DNA from: Desulfobulbus sp. | Lineage (GTDB): Bacteria > Desulfobacterota > Desulfobulbia > Desulfobulbales > Desulfobulbaceae | Reading direction: 5' to 3' | Length of the DNA stretch: 49,313 nucleotides | Assembly (NCBI GenBank): GCA_009780825.1 | Contig: WQZH01000017.1 | Location: forward strand, 1 to 49,313 | Part shown: piece after piece, positions 43,317 to 49,313 of the stretch | How positions within the stretch are numbered: position 1 is the stretch's first letter | Layout of the letters: the number at the start of each line of letters is the position of its first letter | Notes under the pieces: generated by a model | Told to the model about the DNA's origin: nothing | Database searches by the model: none | The model's input: the letters and a program-made list of their open reading frames with translations, nothing else | Translations under genes and position numbers: made by a program

Positions 43317-44437
43317 AACCGGGACCGCTGCTTCGTCTCAAGGGTATGATCCGCAAGGAATGGCTGCAGGTCATTCGCGACCCGTCCAGCATTGCCATCG
43401 CCTTTTTGCTGCCCCTGCTGCTGCTTTTCATCTTCGGGTACGGGGTTTCTCTGGATGCCAAAAACATCCGGGTCGGCCTGGTGATCGAGCAGCCGGACAG
43501 CGCCTCGCTCAGCTTTGTCGGGGGCTTCGAGCAGTCGCCCTATTTCGCCCCGGTCATTCTGCCGTCGATCCAGGAGGCGGAAAACGAACTGCGGGCATCG
43601 ACCATCAGCGGCATCGTCTGGCTACGCCACAACTTCGCCACCGATTATCTCCGCAATGAATCGCCGCCGATCGGCGTGCTCATCAACGGGGTGGACGCCA
43701 ACACCGCCCGGCTGATCGAGGGATATGTCCAGGGCATCTGGTTCGGCTGGCTGGAACAGCAGGCGGAGCGGGCTGGAAAGCCGCTGCGCTCGCCGGTGCA
43801 ACTGGAGCAGCGCATCTGGTTCAACCCCCAGGTACGTTCCACCGATTTCCTGGTGCCGGGCATCCTGGCAATGATCATGACCTTGATCGGCTCCCTGCTC
43901 ACCGCCCTGGTGATCGCCCGCGAATGGGAACGGGGCACCATGGAGTCCTTGCTGGTCACCAGGATTTCGGTCAACGAGATCCTGGTGGGCAAACTGATCC
44001 CCTATTTTCTGCTCGGCATGGGCGGCCTGCTGCTTTCCCTGGTCATGGCCCATACGCTCTTCCAGGTGCCGATGCGCGGCTCGCTCTGGCTCCTGCTCGT
44101 GATTTCGGCCCTGTTTCTCTGGGTTGCCCTGGGCATGGGCTTTTTCATCTCCACCATCTTCAAATCACAATTCGTGGCGGCCATGGTGGCCCTGGTCACC
44201 GCCTTTCTGCCGGCCTTCATCCTCTCGGGATTCATCTTCGATATCCGGTCCATGCCCATCATCATCCAAGGCGTGACCCATCTGATTGCGGCCCGCTACT
44301 ATGTGGCCATCCTCCACACCCTGTTTCTGGTCGGCGACGTCTGGAGCGTCATCCTGCCCAATGCGGCCGCCCTGGTGGCTATGGGGCTCTTCTTTCACGG
44401 CTTGGTCTACCGCAAGACCAGGAAACGACTCGAATAG
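43313..44437 (+). CDS. ABC-2 type permease (YbhS-like)
   Basis: This 374-residue permease starts at ATG 43313, overlapping the ATPase stop (ATGA). It has an N-terminal membrane segment (about 24-43, SIAIAFLLPLLLLFIFGYGV), a large external loop (about 50-180), then five or so segments including GILAMIMTLIGSLLTALVIA, with WERGTMESLLVTRIS, a conserved ABC2 coupling helix. It pairs with the next permease gene to form the transmembrane channel. Confidence 0.9.
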   Translation: MKPGPLLRLKGMIRKEWLQVIRDPSSIAIAFLLPLLLLFIFGYGVSLDAKNIRVGLVIEQPDSASLSFVGGFEQSPYFAPVILPSIQEAENELRASTISGIVWLRHNFATDYLRNESPPIGVLINGVDANTARLIEGYVQGIWFGWLEQQAERAGKPLRSPVQLEQRIWFNPQVRSTDFLVPGILAMIMTLIGSLLTALVIAREWERGTMESLLVTRISVNEILVGKLIPYFLLGMGGLLLSLVMAHTLFQVPMRGSLWLLLVISALFLWVALGMGFFISTIFKSQFVAAMVALVTAFLPAFILSGFIFDIRSMPIIIQGVTHLIAARYYVAILHTLFLVGDVWSVILPNAAALVAMGLFFHGLVYRKTRKRLE

Positions 44438-44439
44438 GC

Positions 44440-45555
44440 ATGATTGTGGGCCACCGTCTCCTCGCTTTGATCGTCAAAGAATTCCTTGCCCTGTTCCGGG
44501 ACAAAAAAAGCCGGATAGCGGTCATCGCGCCGCCGATCCTCCAGTTGTTGATCTTCAGCTATGCCGCCACCTTTGACCTGGAACACGCGGCATTGGCCGT
44601 CTATAACGAGGACAGCGGCAGCTTTTCCCGCGATCTGATCAGCCGTTTCGAGCGGTCTCCTGCCTTCGAGGTGGTTGCACACCTGCGCTCCGAAGCGGAA
44701 ATCAAGCCGCTGGTGGACCGCAAAGACGCCTTACTGGTGCTCCATGTCGGCCGGCAATGCTCGGCCAATGTCGCCCAAGGAGATGGATGCCCGGTGCAGG
44801 TGGTGATTGACGGCCGCAACTCCAATACGGCTATGCTGGCGCTCAACTATGTCCGTTCCATCATGACCGATTTCAACGAGGAGTACATCGAACAGACCAC
44901 CGGCATACGCCTGCCGGCGCGACTCGCCATCCAGGCCTGGTTCAACCCCAACCTGGAGAGCGGCTGGTTCATCATCCCTGGCATCGTGGCCCTACTGGCG
45001 ATGGTCGTCACGCTGGTGGTCACGGCCCTGTCGGTGGCCCGCGAACGTGAAGCCGGCACATTCGACCAACTGCTGGTCACACCGCTCAGACCTTGGGAAA
45101 TCGTGATCGGCAAGGCCATGCCCGGCCTGATCATCGGGGTCGGCGAGGCGTCGTGCATCATGGCCGTGGCTGTTTTCTGGTTCCGGGTTCCCCTGGCCGG
45201 CAGCCTGGTCACCCTATACCCGGCGCTGATCATTTATGTGCTCGCGACCATCGGCGTCGGCCTGATGATTTCCTCCTTCTCTCACACCCTGCAGCAGGCC
45301 TTGCTGGGCTCTTTCCTGTTCATCGTGCCCGCAGTCACCCTGTCTGGTTTTTCCACCCCGATCGCCAATATGCCGGATTGCATGCAGGCCCTGACCTATC
45401 TCAATCCCATGCGGTATTTCCTCATCATTGTCCGCCGTGTCTTTCTGGAAGGCGCGGGAGTAGAGTATTTCTGGCACGAACTGTGGCCGATGTCGCTCAT
45501 CGCCGTGGCGACGCTCGCACTCGCCACCTGGCTGTTCCGCTATCGGATGTACTGA
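44440..45555 (+). CDS. ABC-2 type permease (YbhR-like)
   Basis: This 371-residue permease starts at ATG 44440, two bases after the previous stop. It has the same layout as its neighbour: an N-terminal segment (about 25-40), an external loop, GIVALLAMVVTLVVTALSVA, EREAGTFDQLLVTPLRPWEI (coupling helix) and later segments ending ATWLFRYRMY. It is a paralogue of the preceding permease. A membrane-fusion (HlyD-type, YbhG) gene is not in the window. Confidence 0.9.
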   Translation: MIVGHRLLALIVKEFLALFRDKKSRIAVIAPPILQLLIFSYAATFDLEHAALAVYNEDSGSFSRDLISRFERSPAFEVVAHLRSEAEIKPLVDRKDALLVLHVGRQCSANVAQGDGCPVQVVIDGRNSNTAMLALNYVRSIMTDFNEEYIEQTTGIRLPARLAIQAWFNPNLESGWFIIPGIVALLAMVVTLVVTALSVAREREAGTFDQLLVTPLRPWEIVIGKAMPGLIIGVGEASCIMAVAVFWFRVPLAGSLVTLYPALIIYVLATIGVGLMISSFSHTLQQALLGSFLFIVPAVTLSGFSTPIANMPDCMQALTYLNPMRYFLIIVRRVFLEGAGVEYFWHELWPMSLIAVATLALATWLFRYRMY

Positions 45556-45584
45556 TTCCATTGCCCCGGCAAGACGCAGTCTAT

Positions 45585-45623
45585 TTTGGGGTCATTGCAC
45601 CCGTAGAGAGAAATGACCCCAAA
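45585..45623. repeat. 12-bp inverted repeat
   Basis: TTTGGGGTCATT and AATGACCCCAAA flank 15 bases, 30 bases past the last permease gene. There is no T run. It resembles the paired ends of a small mobile element or a recombination site. Confidence 0.6.
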
Positions 45624-45752
45624 TCATGGTGTTGCCAGATGCTGACGCCGTTGCCGCTGAGCTGGGCGGGATGCGAGACCGAGAGCAAGGGGCAACCCGG
45701 AAGCATGCACGAGAGGATCACCAAGGCCAGCGGCAAGATCACAACCCCTCAT

Positions 45753-45782
45753 CCCGGCTCCCTCGGCAGCCGGGATTTTTTT
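45753..45782 (+). terminator. Terminator, plus strand
   Basis: CCCGGCT and AGCCGGG form a 7-bp stem, loop 8, followed by A and seven T. It lies 200 bases past the ABC operon and probably ends that transcript. Confidence 0.8.
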
Positions 45783-46211
45783 ATATCGGCACCATGACCA
45801 GCGCGAACTTTGTCATTCTGGAACTCCAGACCAACCTTGTCATTTTGATAGACAACGACATCGCAGCAAGAAAGAACCCGTCAAAGTAAAATATATTGCG
45901 TAAGAACAGCTAGCAAGATACTCCTTGACAGGAGATGACGCTGCGGGGAAAAGGTTTAACGACTCAACCCATCGGACGGGCTGCATCGGCCAAACGAAGA
46001 CAACTCCACGTTCTGGCGCAAGGGGCTGGTCCTGCATGAACGGCGGCAATTTGAGGCGGGATCTGCTGTGCTCAGCACCAGTGGCAATGATCTGATCTGG
46101 TCCAGAGCAACTGCATACCAACACACAAAATGAGGGAAGAGCGTTGGCTACCAGAGATGGCGTATCCGCTCTCCATCATGACGACAAAATAATCGTTTCA
46201 GAGAGGGGCAA
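45783..46211. other. Intergenic region, no supported gene
   Basis: Short open frames on both strands show no motif. The region must hold the promoter of the giant surface-protein gene, but no consensus -35/-10 pair stands out. Confidence 0.45.
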
Positions 46212-49200
46212 GTGGTCACTTCGAAAAAGCAACAACTGAATAATTCTCGACATCATGTCAAGTTAGGTGTGCTGGTTACGCGAGTCGATCAACTGAAGTC
46301 GACCGCTCCCCCATTGTACACAAACCTCCCTTTGTCTGCAGACAGGGGATTTCGATCATCACCGCTCGGGGTACTCATCAAACCTCTCATACCCATTGCC
46401 GTCACCATCGCCGTTTTCTGCTCCGCTTCCACCGGCAAGGCCGTGACCGTGACATGGGCGAACGGCGCAGCCACGCCTGACGACTGGTTTACCGCCAAAA
46501 ACTGGATCCGATCTCCCGCCGGGTATCCTGTGGCCGGCGACAACATTCGTATTGGAGACATCACCGCCAATGCCTCCAGAGATGGGGAGGTCCAAATTAG
46601 TTCGGGCAATGCCTACGGGGCTGGTCTTTATCTTGGCTACGCAACTGGAACAACGGGAAGCCTGACTATCACGAACGGAGCTTCGATTACCCTCACCGCG
46701 AGCAGCTCTGTCGGCAATGCAACTGGAGCGAAAGGAACCCTGATCGTCAACGACGGAAGCTCGTTCAGCAACGTGACCAGCAGTGCGGGGAGTCCCGCGG
46801 GCTCCACCGGTATCGTGTCCATTTCCGGACCAGGCACAACCTGGGCAAGTTCAAGCCTGTTTAATATCGGTCAGTATGGGACCGGCGAATTGACCGTGGC
46901 CGACGGCGCAACCCTGACCGCCGCTGGATTACAGATCGGATATGGCAGTGGCACGCAAACGAACGGCAATGGCACGGTGATCATCGACGGCCCAGGCACC
47001 ACCGTGACCACCACCAATCGAAGTTCCTACGGCGCTTCCGTCGGCGGGTTCGGCACGGGGGCATTGACGGTCAGCGGCGGCGCCAAGCTCGACACCTACC
47101 TGGTCTATGTCGGCGATAACGCGACGGGCAACGGGACCGTGAAGGTGACCGGCCCTGGTTCAGAGTTGAACATAATGAAGTATTTTGGCGTCGGCGGCAA
47201 CGGAACGGCATCCGTCACCATCAGCGATGGCGGCGTCATCAACAGCGGCACCAGCCTCGGCTATCTCTATCCAGAGTACGAAGCAAACCAGGTGGCTGCC
47301 GCGGCTGACTCGACGGCTTCGGTTGTAGTCACAGGGCCTGGTTCGAGGTGGAATGTCGGCGGCTACCTGATGCTGGCCAATGGCGTTTCTCAACTCACCA
47401 TCTCCGATGGCGGGACAGTCGCCATTGACCCCAATCATCTCGCTCCCGCCGACAGCGCCTATGGCGGCACCTATGTCGGCTACGATCTGTATGGGAAAAA
47501 CCCCGATGGCACTGGCCAGCCGGCCCGTGCCAATGTCACAGTGACCGGGGCGGGAAGCCTGCTGTCAGCAGGGCTTTTCCTCAACGTCGGGGATTCAATC
47601 AATGGTTCGTTACAGGTGCTCAATGGCGGCCTCGTGACTTCAGACGAGGGGGCCATCGGTGTGAACCGCTTCGGCAATCCGCAAACCCAAGGCAGCGTGC
47701 TGGTCTCAGGAGTTGGATCCGCTTGGAATATTGGCGCGGGAGGGCTTTCGGTCGGCGTCCAGCCCAATTCGATCGGCACCCTCACCATCGCGCAGGACGG
47801 CGCCGTGTCCGTATCGAGTCCGGATGGCGTGCTGATTGCCCAGGAGCTGGGCTCCAAGGGCAGCATCATTATTGGCGCCGCTCCAGGGCAACCAGCCGAG
47901 GCGCCGGGCACACTGATTGCAAAGAGTGTCACCTTTGGCAATGGGGACGGCTCGCTGGTGTTCAACCACACGGATGAGAGCGGAAGGTACATCTTCGCGC
48001 CGTCCATCGGTTGTCTGAATACCAGCTGTGGCAATGCCGCGGTCAGCCTACTCAGTGGCACCACGGTATTCACCGGCGACAGCACCTACACGACCGCCAC
48101 GGGCACCACCATCAGCCCAGGCGCCACGCTGATGCTTGGCGATGGCGGCACGACCGGTTCGATCGTCGACAACGTCGTTGACAATGGCGAGCTGGTCTTC
48201 AACCGTAACGATAGGCTGAACTATGGCGGGGTGATCTCGGGCAGCAGCGAGGTGCATCAGGTTGGCGCCGGCGTCACCAGTCTGACCGGCGACAGCGGTT
48301 CATTTTCCGGCGCCACCAGCGTCACCGGCGGCGCGCTGCTGGTGAACGGCACCTTGGGCAACGCGACCAGCACGCTCACGGTCTCATCCGGCGGCATATT
48401 GGGCGGCAGCGGCACCATCGGCGGCAGCGTCACCATTGCCGACGGCAACCTCAACCCCGGCAACGCCAGCTTCGGCGGCAGCATCGACACCTTGACCATT
48501 GGCGGCGATCTGACGCTCAGCGCCGATTCCGTTCTCAATTACCATTTTGGCGAGGCCGGGGTGGTCGGCGGCACCCTCAACGATCTGGTCGTGGTCCATG
48601 GCGATCTGACGCTCAACGGCACACTGAACGTTACCCCCTCGGCCGTCGGCGGTCTCGATCCGGGGGTCTATCGGGTCATCAGCTATGACGGATCGCTGAC
48701 CGATGGCGGTCTCATCCTCAGCCCGCTGGCCCGCACCTCCTTCTCTATCCTGACTTCGATCAAAGGCCAAGTTGACCTGGTCAACTCGCTCTCGTCCGCG
48801 AACCTCGACTTCTGGGATGGCGATGCCGACCCCAACAAGGGTAACGGCCTTGTCGATGGCGGCAACGGCACCTGGCGGGTTGCTGCCAGCGATACCAACT
48901 GGACGAACAGTGGCGGCGACCTCAACGGGCAGTATCAGAACGGTTCGTTTGCGATCTTCACCGGGAGTGCCGGTACCGTCACGATTGACAACAGTGGTGA
49001 TGCGCCGGTGGTGTCCGGCGGCATGCAGTTTGCCACCAGCGGCTATCTGATCCAAGGCGGCGAGATCACGCTGGCGGGTGACAGCAATATCATCCGTGTC
49101 GGTGACGGCACCAGGTCCGGGACGGTCTATGTGGCGACCATAGCGTCTGAACTGGTTGGCCCTGGAGGGATCGACAAATCAGACGCCGGCACGCTGGTGC

Positions 49201-49313
49201 TCACCGGCGCCAACACCTACGAGGGCGGCACGACGATCACGAGCGGTACGCTGCAGTTGGGCGATGGCGGCACCACAGGGAGCATCGTCGGCGATGTTCT
49301 CAACAACGGTATA
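46212..49313 (+). CDS. Giant T5SS/PEP-CTERM-repeat and autotransporter-beta-repeat surface protein (partial)
   Basis: The frame is open to the window end (1034 codons). No ATG lies upstream of the signal segment. GTG 46212, with AGAGG a few bases before, is the best start, giving an N-terminal extension before the signal helix (LIKPLIPIAVTIAVFC, about 56-71). Then come about seven repeats of roughly 40-45 residues with G(P/A)GSxW and LTIxxGG cores (for example TVTGPGS, LTISDGGTVAID), as in T5SS/PEP-CTERM-associated repeats. From about residue 680 there are autotransporter-associated beta strand repeats (SGATSVTGGALLVNGTLGN, LVLTGANTYEGGTTITSG). Such proteins form extended beta-helices and are often adhesins. 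Whether it ends in a beta-barrel or a PEP-CTERM tail is outside the window. Confidence 0.85.
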   Translation, partial: MVTSKKQQLNNSRHHVKLGVLVTRVDQLKSTAPPLYTNLPLSADRGFRSSPLGVLIKPLIPIAVTIAVFCSASTGKAVTVTWANGAATPDDWFTAKNWIRSPAGYPVAGDNIRIGDITANASRDGEVQISSGNAYGAGLYLGYATGTTGSLTITNGASITLTASSSVGNATGAKGTLIVNDGSSFSNVTSSAGSPAGSTGIVSISGPGTTWASSSLFNIGQYGTGELTVADGATLTAAGLQIGYGSGTQTNGNGTVIIDGPGTTVTTTNRSSYGASVGGFGTGALTVSGGAKLDTYLVYVGDNATGNGTVKVTGPGSELNIMKYFGVGGNGTASVTISDGGVINSGTSLGYLYPEYEANQVAAAADSTASVVVTGPGSRWNVGGYLMLANGVSQLTISDGGTVAIDPNHLAPADSAYGGTYVGYDLYGKNPDGTGQPARANVTVTGAGSLLSAGLFLNVGDSINGSLQVLNGGLVTSDEGAIGVNRFGNPQTQGSVLVSGVGSAWNIGAGGLSVGVQPNSIGTLTIAQDGAVSVSSPDGVLIAQELGSKGSIIIGAAPGQPAEAPGTLIAKSVTFGNGDGSLVFNHTDESGRYIFAPSIGCLNTSCGNAAVSLLSGTTVFTGDSTYTTATGTTISPGATLMLGDGGTTGSIVDNVVDNGELVFNRNDRLNYGGVISGSSEVHQVGAGVTSLTGDSGSFSGATSVTGGALLVNGTLGNATSTLTVSSGGILGGSGTIGGSVTIADGNLNPGNASFGGSIDTLTIGGDLTLSADSVLNYHFGEAGVVGGTLNDLVVVHGDLTLNGTLNVTPSAVGGLDPGVYRVISYDGSLTDGGLILSPLARTSFSILTSIKGQVDLVNSLSSANLDFWDGDADPNKGNGLVDGGNGTWRVAASDTNWTNSGGDLNGQYQNGSFAIFTGSAGTVTIDNSGDAPVVSGGMQFATSGYLIQGGEITLAGDSNIIRVGDGTRSGTVYVATIASELVGPGGIDKSDAGTLVLTGANTYEGGTTITSGTLQLGDGGTTGSIVGDVLNNGI

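Noticed and set aside
46300..49313. Repeated pattern considered as a CRISPR or tandem DNA repeat
   Set aside because: The periodicity is at protein level with varied DNA. There are no constant repeat and unique spacer units. No CRISPR array was found anywhere in the window.

Overview
The window reads as a chromosomal stretch of a Gram-negative anaerobe, most likely a Desulfobacterota (Desulfobulbales-like) bacterium. The evidence is indirect: a fused DUF3683/FAD/Fe-S lactate-dehydrogenase-like giant, ADP-forming acyl-CoA synthetase with a CoA-transferase, a PEP-CTERM protein, a FlgO-type lipoprotein and high-GC core genes. No rRNA or taxonomic marker gene is present, so this is an inference. 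Core genes alternate with lower-GC or broken accessory stretches.

Layout. 1-1.8 kb: a BrnT/BrnA toxin-antitoxin pair with a palindromic operator, then remnants of an HTH regulator, TrbJ, a KilA-N-type protein and an IS4-type transposase. 1.8-4.2 kb: PduO-type cobalamin adenosyltransferase, a C_GCAxxG_C_C redox protein and a DnaQ-like exonuclease. 4.2-5.8 kb: accessory cassette A (a membrane-anchored protein plus a broken effector-like gene) and an IS630 remnant. 5.85-16.5 kb: a complete six-gene bacterial alpha-2-macroglobulin operon (DUF2138, DUF1175, YfaS/MagD-like macroglobulin, DUF2300, two DUF2135), on the minus strand with overlapping or closely spaced genes. 16.9-18 kb: a BFD-like [2Fe-2S] protein, an isochorismatase-fold protein lacking its catalytic Cys, and tRNA-Val(CAC). 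18.1-22.1 kb: an AT-richer hybrid sensor kinase, a broken lipoprotein, and cassette B (a paralogue of A), which abuts a truncated signal peptidase I gene.

22.5-31.1 kb: KefB/YbaL-type antiporter, the 1213-residue FAD/Fe-S oxidoreductase, a FlgO-like lipoprotein pair, two very small genes and folD. 31.3-34.7 kb: a doubly frameshifted phosphate-binding-like protein, phage terminase and HTH remnants, then HicAB with a third membrane/coiled-coil gene. 34.7-35.4 kb: a frameshifted PEP-CTERM protein. 35.5-41.3 kb: a minus-strand run of HDAC-like deacetylase, AcuB-like CBS protein, ADP-forming acyl-CoA synthetase and CoA-transferase fused to a GNAT acetyltransferase. This has the parts list of a Bacillus acuABC/acsA-like acetate module with built-in protein acetylation control. 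41.5-45.6 kb: a YbhFSR-type ABC exporter with a double ATPase. 46.2 kb to the end: the first 1034 codons of a giant T5SS/PEP-CTERM-repeat and autotransporter-beta-repeat surface protein.

The most interesting points are the duplicated cassette A/B (possible effector-immunity family), the three-module DUF2300 protein within the macroglobulin operon, the acu-like module with GNAT fused to a CoA-transferase, and the HicAB operon with three phased direct repeats and a membrane partner. Coordinates of frameshifts and starts were worked out by eye.
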